53,968 bases of DNA from Streptomyces sp. NRRL S-244 (GCF_000717915.1 NZ_JOCX01000035.1:1-53968); one strand, 5' to 3'. Shown: positions 14,875-27,609, counted from the first letter of the stretch. A program made the numbers and translations. The notes: a model not told the origin generated them from the letters alone.

Positions 14875-17028
14875 ATGACGAACAAGACGGCACGGACGTG
14901 GGGTTCGACCCTCGATTCGGTCGTGGTGTACGCGCAGGGGGCGGTCTGCCGCCGCCTGGTCCGCGGCAGCATCCCGCCCGACGCCCGGCTGCGGGTGACG
15001 GGACTGCCCCGCTCGCTGGACCCGGGGTCCCTGCGGGCCCGGGTCCTGAACGCCCCCGGAGTACGCGTCACCGAGGCCCGGGTGGAGGTCGAGGCCGAAC
15101 CCCTCGGCGCCGGCACGCCCGACGCGTTGCGGCGCGAGGTCGTGCGGTTGCGCGAGGAGTGCGCGGCGGCGCAGGGCCGCCGGGAGCGGCAACTGGGCCT
15201 GATCGAGGAGGTCAGGGGGCTGCACCCGGTGCCGCCGGAGCGTCGGCGCGGGGACCCGCACCGCCGCACACCGGTCGACGCGTGGCTGGAGCTCGCCGAG
15301 TTCGTCGACGCCCGGCTGGCACGGCTGCACGCGCGCCTCGTCGAACTGGAGGAGGCGCAGCGCCTCGTCGAGCACGAGCTCTCCGTCGCCGTGGACAGGC
15401 TCGCCCGCGCTTCCACCGACGCGCCGTCGGCGCATGTGGAGACCACGGTCTGCGCGGTGCTGACCCTCGGCGGCGCCACGGACGCGGAGGCCCCGGAGCC
15501 GGAGCCGGAAGTGGAGCTGGAGCTGGAGCTGGAATACGCGGTGCCCGGCGCCGTCTGGGTGCCGACCTACCGTCTCACCCACCGTCAGGGCGACGGGGCC
15601 GGCCGTCTCCTGCTGCGCGCCTCGGTCGCCCAGCGCACCGGCGAGGACTGGACCGGCGTACGCATCGCCCTGGCCACCGCCGACCTCCGGCGCCGCACCG
15701 ACCTCCCGAAGTTGCGCTCGCTGCGGATCGGACGCCGTCAGCCCGCCCCCGCGCCTTCCGGCTGGCGCGAGCCTCCGGCAGGGCTCGCCGACCTGTTCGC
15801 CGGGTACGCGGCGGCCGGCGCACGTCCGGCTGTCGGGGCCGGCTCCGCGCCCGGTCCCGTTCCGCCACCGCCGCCACCCGGCCCCGCACCCGTACCCGTC
15901 CCCGTACCGGTTTCGGCACCGCCCCCGGCACCGCAGGGTTACGGCGCGCCGCCCGGTGCGTTCCCGGTACCCGGCGGCGCGGACGGCGCCCATGGCTTCG
16001 GCGCCGCCGTGCCCGCCCCCGCACCACCGGCCCGTTCACGCGCCGCGGGCAGGCCGGGCGGTGGCGGGGCGGCCTTCGCCGCACCCGCAGCCGCACCCGC
16101 ACCCGCACCCGCCGCGATGGCATCCGCGCCGATGGCCCCCGCTGCTCCCGGCGGGGCCCCGCTCCTGCCGCCTCCCACGCCGCCGGCCGGTCCGCCGCGG
16201 CCGAGCGGTGCCGAGCTCGACTACGCCGCCCTCGTCTTGTGCGGCCCCGACGAGCAGGGTGGGCGCCGGGGCCGGCTGTTCCCGGACGCCCCCTTCGACC
16301 CGGTCGCGGCCGAACACCGCCGCCGCGCCGAGGCGGTGGCCGCGCTGCCGCTGCCCGGACACGCCGTGCGCCCCCGCGAGTCGGCGGGTTCCTTCGACCA
16401 CCGCTTCGATGCCGCCGCCCGCGCCGACATCCCCTCGGACGGCACCTGGCACACCGTCACCGTCGGCGAGATCCCGGTCGGTCTGCGCACCGAGTACCTC
16501 TGCGTGCCGTCCGTGGAGCAGACCGCGTACGCGACGCTGGTGCTCTCCAACGCCACCGACCAGGCCCTCCTCGCCGGTCCGGTGGAGGTCACCGTCGACG
16601 GCGAGTTCCTGCTGACCGCCGCCCTGCCGACGCTCGCCCCCGGCGGTGTCCGCCGGGTGGGGCTCGGGCCGGCCGAGGGCATCGCGGTCACCCGCCGTAC
16701 GAACCTGCACGAGTCGACGGCGGGCCTGCGGGGCAACACCACGGTGCTCGACCACCGGGTCCACGTGGAGCTGGCCAACCGGCTCGCCGGGCCCGTCACG
16801 GTCGAGGTCCACGAGCGGGTGCCGGTCACCACCGATCCGGACGTCCGGATCGAGGAACGGGCCGACTGGGCGGCGCCCGAGGAGGGCGCGGGGCCCGAGC
16901 ACCACGCACCGGGAACCCGCATCTGGCGGGTGAACCTGCCCGCCGGCGCCACCACCGCCCTCGACGGCGGCTACGAGATCCGCATCCCGGCCGGCAAGGG
17001 CCTGGTCGGCGGCAACCGCAGGAGCTGA
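14875..17028 (+). CDS. DUF4139 (MuiA-like) protein with Pro/Ala-rich linker
   Basis: ATG preceded by GGAG. The 717-residue protein has an N-terminal DUF4140-like segment (S-T-L-D-S-V-V-V-Y-A-Q-G-A near residue 8), a charged coiled coil at about 95-180, and an acidic run (E-P-E-P-E-V-E-L-E-L-E) near 213. Then comes the DUF4139 beta domain, split by a Pro/Ala/Gly linker of roughly 130 residues (about 320-450). Its conserved pieces include W-V-P-T-Y-R-L, R-T-G-E-D-W-T-G-V, T-E-Y-L-C-V-P and L-L-A-G-P-V-E-V-T-V-D-G-E. No signal peptide is visible. Proteins of this family are called mucoidy-inhibitor A-like, but their biochemical role is not established. It is followed after seven bases by a second, shorter paralogue. 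Confidence 0.75.
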   Translation: MTNKTARTWGSTLDSVVVYAQGAVCRRLVRGSIPPDARLRVTGLPRSLDPGSLRARVLNAPGVRVTEARVEVEAEPLGAGTPDALRREVVRLREECAAAQGRRERQLGLIEEVRGLHPVPPERRRGDPHRRTPVDAWLELAEFVDARLARLHARLVELEEAQRLVEHELSVAVDRLARASTDAPSAHVETTVCAVLTLGGATDAEAPEPEPEVELELELEYAVPGAVWVPTYRLTHRQGDGAGRLLLRASVAQRTGEDWTGVRIALATADLRRRTDLPKLRSLRIGRRQPAPAPSGWREPPAGLADLFAGYAAAGARPAVGAGSAPGPVPPPPPPGPAPVPVPVPVSAPPPAPQGYGAPPGAFPVPGGADGAHGFGAAVPAPAPPARSRAAGRPGGGGAAFAAPAAAPAPAPAAMASAPMAPAAPGGAPLLPPPTPPAGPPRPSGAELDYAALVLCGPDEQGGRRGRLFPDAPFDPVAAEHRRRAEAVAALPLPGHAVRPRESAGSFDHRFDAAARADIPSDGTWHTVTVGEIPVGLRTEYLCVPSVEQTAYATLVLSNATDQALLAGPVEVTVDGEFLLTAALPTLAPGGVRRVGLGPAEGIAVTRRTNLHESTAGLRGNTTVLDHRVHVELANRLAGPVTVEVHERVPVTTDPDVRIEERADWAAPEEGAGPEHHAPGTRIWRVNLPAGATTALDGGYEIRIPAGKGLVGGNRRS

Positions 17029-17035
17029 CACAGCC

Positions 17036-18595
17036 ATGTCCACGGCCCCCACGCCGATCGCCCTCCCCGTCACCGCGGTGACCTGTCTGGAGGACCGGGC
17101 CCACATCGAGCGCACCGCCGTGCTCGATCTCGAGGCCGGAGTCCAGCGGCTGCGTCTCGGGCCGGTCAGTGCGCTGGCCGTCGACCGCACCCTCCATGCC
17201 GAGCTGACCGCCGATCACCCGGCGACCGTGCTCGACGTACGGATGGTCCGCACCTGGACGCCCATCGGACCGGTGCCCTCCACCGACGACTCCGCCCTGC
17301 GCCGCCGCGTGCACGAACTGGAAGGCGAGCGGCACGCCGTGGAGCAGCGGCGCGACCGGCTGCACGCCCGCCTCGACGTGCTCGGGCGCCTCGCCGCCGA
17401 TCTGCTGCGGGACATCGGTGAGGGCGCCGGCTCGGGAGAGAGCGACGCGTCCCGCTGGGCCGGTGAACTGGACCGGGTGGACGGTGAGCGCGAGGAGTTC
17501 GGCGAGCAACTCCGTTCCGTTGAATCCCGGTTGGCCTCGCTCGATACCGAACTCGGCGAGGTCCGGCGGGCCATGGCCGGCTCCGGGACGGAGCCCGCCG
17601 AGCTGGTCGGCCATGTCGAGCTGACCGTGGACGCCTCGGCCGCCGGGCCGGTCCGGCTGCGCCTGAGCCACCTCACTCCGTGCGCGCTGTGGCGGCCCGC
17701 CTACCGGGCCGTACTCGAAGGCGACCGGCTGACGCTGGAGACCGACGCGATGGTCTGGCAGCGCACCGGCGAGGACTGGTCCGACGTACGGCTGACGTTG
17801 TCGACGGCCCGGTCGGCGCTGGCCACCGATCCGCCGCGGCTCGGCGAGGACCGGCTGACGCTGGGCGACCGCACCGCAGCCGAACGCCGTTCGGTCGACG
17901 TCGAGTTGCGCGAGGAGGCGATCGGGGACCTCGGCCCGGCCCCGGTGCTCGGCCTGCCGGGGGTGGACGACGGCGGTGTAGCGCGGGTGCTGGGCTCGCC
18001 CACACCGGTCTCCGTCCCCGGTGACGGGCGCGCCCACCGGGTGCCGCTGTCCGCGTTCACCGCGCCGGCGAGCAGCGAGTACGCCTGCTCGCCCGAGCTG
18101 TCCCCACTGGTCACCCGGGCGGTGCGGTTCGACAACGGGTCCGGCCACGCGCTGCTCGCCGGTCCCGTGGACCTGGTCCGTACGGGCGGGTTCAGCGGGC
18201 GCGGCACGCTGGACTTCACCGCCCCCGGCGCCCCGGTCGTCCTGGCCTTCGGCAGCTGCGACGACCACAGCGTGGTCCGGGAGGCCGAGGAGTCCCGGAC
18301 CACCGCCGGAATCACCCAGCGGACCGTGGTCACCCGCACGGTCCGCCTGCACCTGTCCCGGTTCTCCGCGCCCTCGGAGCACGGCGAACGGGTGGTCGTC
18401 GTACGGGAGCGGATCCCGGTCTCGGAGGTCTCGGCGGTGGAGGTGCGCCTGCGCAAGGAGGCCTGCTCCCCCGCGCCCGCCGCGGTCGACGCCGAAGGCA
18501 TCGCGCGCTGGGACGTCACGCTCCCGCCGGGCGGCCGCCGTACGGTCACCCTGGTCTACGAGCTGTCGGCGAGCGCCAAGGTCGCGGGCATCTGA
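17036..18595 (+). CDS. second DUF4139-domain protein
   Basis: ATG seven bases after the previous stop, so very probably co-transcribed. The 519-residue protein repeats the plan of its neighbour without the Pro-rich linker. It has an N-terminal beta segment with T-C-L-E-D-R-A-H-I-E-R-T near residue 15 and a coiled coil at about 88-180. The DUF4139 domain follows, with L-W-R-P-A-Y-R-A, W-Q-R-T-G-E-D-W-S-D-V-R-L-T-L, S-S-E-Y-A-C-S-P and L-L-A-G-P-V-D-L-V-R-T-G-G-F. The R-T-G-E-D-W core shared with the first gene shows common ancestry. Two different-length paralogues side by side suggest a hetero-oligomer. Function unknown. Confidence 0.73.
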   Translation: MSTAPTPIALPVTAVTCLEDRAHIERTAVLDLEAGVQRLRLGPVSALAVDRTLHAELTADHPATVLDVRMVRTWTPIGPVPSTDDSALRRRVHELEGERHAVEQRRDRLHARLDVLGRLAADLLRDIGEGAGSGESDASRWAGELDRVDGEREEFGEQLRSVESRLASLDTELGEVRRAMAGSGTEPAELVGHVELTVDASAAGPVRLRLSHLTPCALWRPAYRAVLEGDRLTLETDAMVWQRTGEDWSDVRLTLSTARSALATDPPRLGEDRLTLGDRTAAERRSVDVELREEAIGDLGPAPVLGLPGVDDGGVARVLGSPTPVSVPGDGRAHRVPLSAFTAPASSEYACSPELSPLVTRAVRFDNGSGHALLAGPVDLVRTGGFSGRGTLDFTAPGAPVVLAFGSCDDHSVVREAEESRTTAGITQRTVVTRTVRLHLSRFSAPSEHGERVVVVRERIPVSEVSAVEVRLRKEACSPAPAAVDAEGIARWDVTLPPGGRRTVTLVYELSASAKVAGI

Positions 18596-18613
18596 CGCGT
18601 CGCGCCGGCGGTG

Positions 18614-21037
18614 TCAGCCGACCTGGATTCCGATGACGCAGGTGTCGTCGTCCGTGTCGGAGCGGCTCTCGGCGAGGAGGCGGTCCAGCTGGTCGTCCAG
18701 GTCGCCGACCCCGGCGGCCGCCGCGCCCACGAGGTGGCCCAGGGAGTCCTCCACCGAGGAGTCGCGCCGCTCCACCAGTCCGTCCGTGAACATCAGCAGG
18801 GTGTCGTCCGGTTCCAGCTGGACCTCCCGTTCGATGTAGGTGACGTCCGGCAGGGCTCCGAGGAGGAGGCCCTCGATGAGCGGGAAGGCTTCGGGCTCGC
18901 CGCCGCGGACGAGTACGGGCGGCAGGTGCCCGGCGCGCGCCCAGCGCATCACCCGGGTACGGGGGTCGAAGAGCCCGCATACGGCGGTGGCCGTCACGTG
19001 TTTCGCCAGGTGGTGGGTGACCGTGTTGAGCCAGGACAGCAGCTGGGCGGGGCCCGCTCCGGTCACGGCGAGACCGCGCAGGGCGTTGCGCAGGACGACC
19101 ATGCCGGTGGCGGCCTCGATGCCGTGTCCGGCGACGTCGCCCACGGAGAGCATGATCAGCCCGGAGGGCAGGACCACGGTGTCGTACCAGTCGCCGCCGA
19201 CGAGCGACTCGGACTCCGCGGGCCGGTAGCGGACGGCCACGCGCAGGCCCGGGGCTTCGACGGCCGGCGGGGTGGGAGGCATGATGGCGTGCTGGAGCTG
19301 GAGGGTGAGGCGGTTGCGTTCGGCGGACTCGGCGGCGGTGTGGGCGAGTTGGTCCCGGGTCGCGGCCAGGGCGACTTCGGTCCAGTGCTGGGCGGAGATG
19401 TCCTGGTAGGCGCCGCGGACGGCGTGCAGGCGCCGGTCGGCGTCGAGGACGGGTTCGGCGACGACGCGGATGTGGCGGGTGATCCCGTCGGACCTGCGCA
19501 GGCGGAGATCGACGGATGCGGGGCGGCGGTAGCTCAGCACGGCCCGCAGGAAGCGGCCCAGGGCGGCGGAGTCGTCGGGGTGGGTGTAGCTCGGCAGTTC
19601 CCGCAGCGGTACGGGCGGGGCGCCGGCCGGCAAGCCGTGCAGCGCGTACAGCTGGGCGTTCCAGGTGATCTCGCCGGTGACGAGGTTCTCCTCGAAGCCG
19701 CCGATCCGGCCCAGGCGCTGGGCATGCTGGAGGAGGTCGGCCAGGCGTGCCGTCTCGTCCTCGATCCGCCAGATCAGCAGGACGGCCGCGCCGTGCCGGC
19801 TGACGCTGATGTCCGCGACCGAGGTCAGCGGGATCTGGTCGACGAGCGCGGTCAGGCTCATGCGTTCGGCCCTGAAGGGTTCGCCGGTCGCGTGCACGCG
19901 CTCGATGATGTCGAACAGCCCGTTCTCGCCGGCGGCCATCGGATAGGCCTCCAGCAGCAGGGCGCCGTTCACGTCGGCGCGCTGCCGTCCGGCGGGGTCG
20001 ACGAAGCGGCTGCTGGCGTGGCGGATGCGGAAGTCGGTCAGCCGGCCCCCGGGATCGAGCACGGGGGTGAGGATGACGGCGGGGTCGTGCAGTCCTTCGG
20101 CGAGGTCGGTCAGCTCCGAGACGTCCGGGAGCACCGCGTCGGGGAGGTCGGGATCGCCCGGGGCCGAGGTGTCCATGGTGCGGGCGCAGAGTTCGGCGAG
20201 GGCCTCGACCTGGCGCTCGATCTGCGGGGGTTGCGGCGCCAGGGGCCCGGGCCAGCAGATTTCGAGGACGCCGTGGATGCGGCCGCCCGTCCCGGCCGGT
20301 ACGGCCATCCGTCCGCCGTCGGGCCAGTGCAGGTGGGCGATCGAGGGCAGCCCTTCGCGTTGCAGGCGGGCGAGGGTGACGAGGCGGCGTTCGCGCAGGG
20401 CGAGGCGGGCGACGGTGGAGACGCCCGGGGGGACGTGGCGCCAGCGCGCGGCTTCCCCGGGCGGGAATCCGGCGTACCCGGCGAGGGCCAGGGAGCCGTC
20501 GGGCGCCGCGGTCCACACGGCGACGGCGGTCGCTCCCAGGGGTTTGAGGGCGTTCGTCAGGAGGGATTCGGCCACCGCCTGGGTGTCGTCGGCGGCGGCC
20601 AGCATCCCGCTCTCGGCGGTGCGCAGCCGGACCGCCACCCTGGTGGACGGCTTGGCGGGGCCGAGCGTGCCGGTCCGTTCGACGAATTCGGCGGCGACCT
20701 CGCTGACGTGGTCGCGGGCGGCCTGGTTGACGATGTCGGCGGCGAGGTCGAGCGGGGACAGCCCGGTCTCGCGGGACAGCTCGTCCAGCTGCCGTGCCGC
20801 CGCGGCGGGGGTGCAGCTGAGTTGTCCGATCAGGATGCCCTTGGCCAGTTCGACCAGGGCCCTGCCGTCCGCGGTCGCGTGCGCCGCCTGCACCTCGCCG
20901 CGCAGGCGTTCGACGGTGGCGACGAGGCGTCCGAGAGGGGTCGGGGCCTGGTGCGGGATCGTCTTGCGGCAAGGCTCCTCGGTGGCCGCTTCCGGTGCCC
21001 GCGCATCGCCGTGCCACTGTGTGTCGGGGGTGCTCAC
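18614..21037 (-). CDS. ANTAR-GAF-PAS-PP2C (SpoIIE-type) phosphatase
   Basis: GTG start with AAGGAG upstream. The 807-residue cytosolic protein begins with an ANTAR-like helical domain at about residues 35-108 (A-L-V-E-L-A-K-G-I-L-I-G-Q-L). Next come a GAF domain (about 145-290), two PAS-like regions (about 315-440 and 450-565, the latter with P-D-D-S and the R-G-A-Y-Q-D-I-S PAC end), and a SpoIIE/RsbU PP2C domain (about 575-807). The PP2C domain shows V-G-G-D-W-Y-D, S-V-G-D-V-A-G-H-G, A-R-A-G-H-L-P-P and F-T-D-G-L-V-E-R-R. Such phosphatases dephosphorylate STAS anti-anti-sigma factors. Two STAS genes and a SigB-type sigma factor lie within 8 kb, making it a plausible sensor-phosphatase of that circuit. 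Confidence 0.85.
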   Translation of the reverse strand: MSTPDTQWHGDARAPEAATEEPCRKTIPHQAPTPLGRLVATVERLRGEVQAAHATADGRALVELAKGILIGQLSCTPAAAARQLDELSRETGLSPLDLAADIVNQAARDHVSEVAAEFVERTGTLGPAKPSTRVAVRLRTAESGMLAAADDTQAVAESLLTNALKPLGATAVAVWTAAPDGSLALAGYAGFPPGEAARWRHVPPGVSTVARLALRERRLVTLARLQREGLPSIAHLHWPDGGRMAVPAGTGGRIHGVLEICWPGPLAPQPPQIERQVEALAELCARTMDTSAPGDPDLPDAVLPDVSELTDLAEGLHDPAVILTPVLDPGGRLTDFRIRHASSRFVDPAGRQRADVNGALLLEAYPMAAGENGLFDIIERVHATGEPFRAERMSLTALVDQIPLTSVADISVSRHGAAVLLIWRIEDETARLADLLQHAQRLGRIGGFEENLVTGEITWNAQLYALHGLPAGAPPVPLRELPSYTHPDDSAALGRFLRAVLSYRRPASVDLRLRRSDGITRHIRVVAEPVLDADRRLHAVRGAYQDISAQHWTEVALAATRDQLAHTAAESAERNRLTLQLQHAIMPPTPPAVEAPGLRVAVRYRPAESESLVGGDWYDTVVLPSGLIMLSVGDVAGHGIEAATGMVVLRNALRGLAVTGAGPAQLLSWLNTVTHHLAKHVTATAVCGLFDPRTRVMRWARAGHLPPVLVRGGEPEAFPLIEGLLLGALPDVTYIEREVQLEPDDTLLMFTDGLVERRDSSVEDSLGHLVGAAAAGVGDLDDQLDRLLAESRSDTDDDTCVIGIQVG

Positions 21038-21152
21038 GGTGTTTCCGGCTCCTTGCTGGGACGGTCCCGGTTGTGGTGGCCGGGCCGTGGGGTGGCTGCA
21101 CGGGCGGATGGGGCTGGTGGGGCGGCTGGTGCTGGTGGGGCGGCTGGGGCGG

Positions 21153-24632
<3,480 letters not shown>

Positions 24633-24709
24633 CCGTCTACCCCTCGCCACACGACCGGTCGGCGAAGGTTGACGCCGACCCGAAGGACCCTATGGCACGA
24701 CCGTGTCGG

Positions 24710-25057
24710 TCACGACCCGCCGACGGCGTCTTCGACGCTGGGGTACAGGGACAGCACCGTATCGGCGCCCGTCAGGGCGAAGAGGCGGCGGAGCTGCTCT
24801 CCGGGGGCGGCGATGCGCAGGCCTGTCATCCGGTGCACCCGCAGCAGCAGGTTCAGGAACGACGAGTCGCCGAAGGTGACGTGGGCCGCGTCCAGTACCA
24901 CCAGCCCGTGCCGGTCCGCGGCGGCGGCGAGGGCCTCCTCCAGAGGGGCCAGCGTGTCCTGGTCGAGCTCCCCGTACGCGGCCACCACCCACCCGGCCCC
25001 GGCCGGGTGGCCGTCCCCGACCACGCCTTCGTGGTGCGTGTCCCCTGCTCCGGTCAT
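24710..25057 (-). CDS. STAS-domain anti-anti-sigma factor
   Basis: ATG with GGGGAGG upstream. The 115-residue protein is a single STAS domain: G-E-L-D-Q-D-T-L near residue 29, L-V-V-L-D-A-A-H-V-T-F near 53, and the phosphorylation loop G-D-S-S-F-L-N-L-L-L near 63, whose second serine aligns with the RsbV/SpoIIAA acceptor. When unphosphorylated, such proteins bind anti-sigma kinases and free the sigma factor. It lies 77 bases downstream of the hybrid kinase start on the same strand and is divergent from the sigma-factor gene, so the 223-base gap must hold two promoters. Confidence 0.85.
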   Translation of the reverse strand: MTGAGDTHHEGVVGDGHPAGAGWVVAAYGELDQDTLAPLEEALAAAADRHGLVVLDAAHVTFGDSSFLNLLLRVHRMTGLRIAAPGEQLRRLFALTGADTVLSLYPSVEDAVGGS

Positions 25058-25280
25058 GTCCGCCTCCCCGGATCGTCACGTGTACGGCCTCCGCAAGGGA
25101 GTATGCCTGCCCCTCGTCCGTACGGAAGCGCCGGGACCTCGGCACACCGCACGCGGTGGCCGGCACGGCTGCCCCCGGCGGGCTTCCGGAAAAAGGATTT
25201 CGCGCGGGCCGTGTAAGAACGCGAAGCCGGGGCATGAGCGGCCCTGGCAGCCGTCAGTCAATCGGGAGGGAACGGCCACC

Positions 25281-26216
25281 ATGTCTCGCTCGGCCAGCGC
25301 CGTAGGCCCCATTCGTGCAACAGACGTGCAGATCACGCCCTCTGTGCCCGCCGACAGGACCGTGGGAGCCCCACCACAGGACGTGGCGCTGCCCGAGGTC
25401 CACAACCCCCGGGAGGTGGCGCCCGGCGACGCCCGCGAGCTGTCGAGGCTCTTCTTCGGAAGGCTCCGCAGCCTGGAGGAGGGCACGCGCGAGTACCAGT
25501 ACGCCCGCAACACCCTGATCGAGATGAACCTCTCCCTCGTGCAGTTCGCCGCGCGGCGCTTCCGCGCCCGGGTGCTGGGCGGGGGTCTGGACATCGACGA
25601 CATCATCCAGGTGGGCACCATCGGTCTCATCAAGGCCATCGACCGCTACGACCCCGAGCGCGAGGTCGAGTTCTCCACGCTCGCCCTCCCGTACATCACC
25701 GGTGAGATCAAGCGCTACTTCCGCGACACCACCTGGGCCGTGCACGTACCGCGCCGCCTCCAGGAGCTGCGTACGGAGCTCGCCAAGGCCCAGGAGGCCC
25801 TGACCGACGTCCTGGGCCGGGCCCCGACGGTCAAGGAGGTCGCCCGGCACCTCGATCTGACCGAGGAGGAGGTCATCGACGGGCTGGTCGCCGCGAACGG
25901 CTACACCAGCGGCTCCCTGGACACCGCCGGCGCCGACGGGGACGAGCCCGCGTCCTCGACGAGCCGGACGACGCGCCCGCTGGCGGACCGGCTCGGTGAC
26001 GTCGACCCGGCCATGGAGCTCTTCGAGGAGTTCCACACCCTCGCGCCCCTGCTGGATCAGCTGGACGAACGCGACCGGCTGATCCTGCAGTTGCGGTTCG
26101 GCCAGGAGAAGACGCAGGCCGAGATCGGCGCCGAACTGGGCATCTCGCAGATGCAGGTCTCGCGCCTGCTGTCGCGGACGCTGGCCCGGCTGCGCGCCGG
26201 AATGCTCTCGGTGTAG
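25281..26216 (+). CDS. SigB/SigF/SigG-family RNA polymerase sigma factor
   Basis: The ATG at 25281 follows GGGAGGG (25264-25270). The 311-residue product has an N-terminal extension of about 50 residues. Region 2 follows (N-L-S-L-V-Q-F-A-A-R-R-F; D-D-I-I-Q-V-G-T-I-G-L-I-K-A-I-D-R-Y-D; F-S-T-L-A-L-P-Y-I-T-G-E-I-K-R-Y-F). Region 3 comes near R-A-P-T-V-K-E-V-A-R-H-L, and region 4 has R-L-I-L-Q-L-R-F-G plus the helix-turn-helix T-Q-A-E-I-G-A-E-L-G-I-S-Q-M-Q-V-S-R-L-L. This is the stress/sporulation group of which Streptomyces has several. Flanking STAS and RsbW-like genes indicate control by partner switching. Which paralogue it is cannot be told from sequence alone. Confidence 0.93.
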   Translation: MSRSASAVGPIRATDVQITPSVPADRTVGAPPQDVALPEVHNPREVAPGDARELSRLFFGRLRSLEEGTREYQYARNTLIEMNLSLVQFAARRFRARVLGGGLDIDDIIQVGTIGLIKAIDRYDPEREVEFSTLALPYITGEIKRYFRDTTWAVHVPRRLQELRTELAKAQEALTDVLGRAPTVKEVARHLDLTEEEVIDGLVAANGYTSGSLDTAGADGDEPASSTSRTTRPLADRLGDVDPAMELFEEFHTLAPLLDQLDERDRLILQLRFGQEKTQAEIGAELGISQMQVSRLLSRTLARLRAGMLSV

Positions 26217-26224
26217 GCGGCGCC

Positions 26225-26662
26225 ATGCCCCCGGCTCACCGCAACGACGGGTCCCTCCCGCCCGTCGGCGCGCAGGCGCTGTACGACGACGTGGCGTGGG
26301 CGGACGCCGTCGTACGGTGCGCGGACGCCCCGAACGCCGGGGCGGGTACGCGGCTGCCCCTCACCGCCCGGCCGCTGCGCGACCGTCCCGGCGCCCTGCT
26401 GCGCGGCAGCTGCGACCTCGACACCCGGCCCGTCCTGTCCGCGGCGCTCGGCGTCGTCATCCGGATCCCCGGCCCGGTCGTCCACCTCGACCTCTCCGGC
26501 GTGGCCTTCCTCGATGCCGCCGCCGTCGCCGCCCTGGTGCGGGCGAACGCCACCGTCACGGGACAGGGCCGCCGTCTGGTGCTCCACCACCCGCCATACT
26601 CGCTCCGCAAGGTAGTGGAGATGTTCCCGGACGAATGTGCCGCGCTGGAGGTCGCAGCATGA
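26225..26662 (+). CDS. STAS-domain protein, second anti-anti-sigma candidate
   Basis: ATG eight bases after the sigma-factor stop. The 145-residue protein has an unassigned N-terminal 50 residues, then a STAS domain: L-L-R-G-S-C-D-L-D-T-R near residue 59, V-V-H-L-D-L-S-G-V-A-F-L-D near 84, and A-A-A-V-A-A-L-V-R. The usual acceptor position after F-L-D is alanine rather than serine. This suggests it is not switched by the normal serine phosphorylation and may be constitutively active or play a structural role. Its stop overlaps the next start (ATGA). It is in an operon with the sigma factor and a MEDS kinase. Confidence 0.75.
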   Translation: MPPAHRNDGSLPPVGAQALYDDVAWADAVVRCADAPNAGAGTRLPLTARPLRDRPGALLRGSCDLDTRPVLSAALGVVIRIPGPVVHLDLSGVAFLDAAAVAALVRANATVTGQGRRLVLHHPPYSLRKVVEMFPDECAALEVAA

Positions 26663-27609
26663 TGAACGTATCTGCGTCCACCGCACCCGGGGACTTCGTC
26701 CACCCCGCCTTCTTCTACCGGGGCCGGGCGGAGTACGTGGCGGGAGTGGGCGGGTTCGTACGGGCCGCCCTCGCGGCCGACGAGCCGGTGCTCGTGGCCG
26801 TACCGGGTCCGCGGCTGGACGTCCTGCGCGAGAGCCTCGACGCCGCCGCGGCCGAGGTCACCTGGGCGGACATGACACGGCTGGGCCACAATCCCGGCCG
26901 CATCCTGGCCGCCCTGCAGGATTTCGCCGGCCGGCACGCGGACCGGGCGGCCCGCATCGTGGGCGAGCCGATCTGGCCCGGCCGCTCGCAGGCCGAGGTG
27001 CTGGAGGCCACGCGCCACGAAGCCCTCATCAACACCGCCTTCGCGGGGCGCCGCGCCACCGTCCTGTGCCCGTACGACGTCGTGGGCCTGTCGGCCGCGG
27101 TGGTGTCAGATGCCCGGCGTACCCATCCCACCCTGATGACGGAGGGCGAGAACCTGCTCAGCCCGGAGTACGCCGACGCCTCGGCGGTCTGCGCCGACTG
27201 CGACGGCCCGCTGCCCGAGCCCGACGGGGATGCGCCCCCGTTCGCGTACGCCTCCGGGGAGCTGGGCGAGGTACGCGCGTACACCGAGACCTGGGCCCGC
27301 GGCACGGCCCTGAGCACGGCCCGGCGCGGCGATCTGATCCTCGCGGTCAGCGAGGCCGCCGCCAACTCCCTCGCCCACGGCGGCGGGAGCGGCTCCCTGC
27401 GGCTGTGGAGCACCGCCGGTGCCGGTGTGGTCGCCGAGATCCGCGACGGCGGCCACCTGGCCGACCCGCTGGCGGGGCGCCGCCGCCCCTCCCTGGCATC
27501 GGTCGACGGGGGCCGCGGCCTGTGGATGATCCATCAGCTGTGCGACCTGGTCGAGATCCGCGCCTCGGACAGCGGCCTCACCCTGAGGATGCACATGACA
27601 TGTTCCTGA
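26659..27609 (+). CDS. MEDS-domain protein with RsbW-like ATPase
   Basis: The ATG at 26659 overlaps the STAS stop; a second ATG follows directly. The 316-residue protein has an N-terminal MEDS (DcmR sensory) domain at about residues 15-175: F-F-Y-R-G-R-A-E-Y, P-V-L-V-A-V-P-G, E-P-I-W-P-G-R-S, L-C-P-Y-D. A short Cys-containing link (S-A-V-C-A-D-C-D) follows, then a HATPase_c anti-sigma-type domain at about 210-316 with L-A-V-S-E-A-A-A-N-S-L-A-H-G-G-G and G-G-R-G-L-W-M-I-H-Q-L-C-D. No phospho-accepting histidine is present, so it probably acts as a serine kinase or anti-sigma factor that reads a small molecule through MEDS. Confidence 0.82.
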   Translation: MMNVSASTAPGDFVHPAFFYRGRAEYVAGVGGFVRAALAADEPVLVAVPGPRLDVLRESLDAAAAEVTWADMTRLGHNPGRILAALQDFAGRHADRAARIVGEPIWPGRSQAEVLEATRHEALINTAFAGRRATVLCPYDVVGLSAAVVSDARRTHPTLMTEGENLLSPEYADASAVCADCDGPLPEPDGDAPPFAYASGELGEVRAYTETWARGTALSTARRGDLILAVSEAAANSLAHGGGSGSLRLWSTAGAGVVAEIRDGGHLADPLAGRRRPSLASVDGGRGLWMIHQLCDLVEIRASDSGLTLRMHMTCS

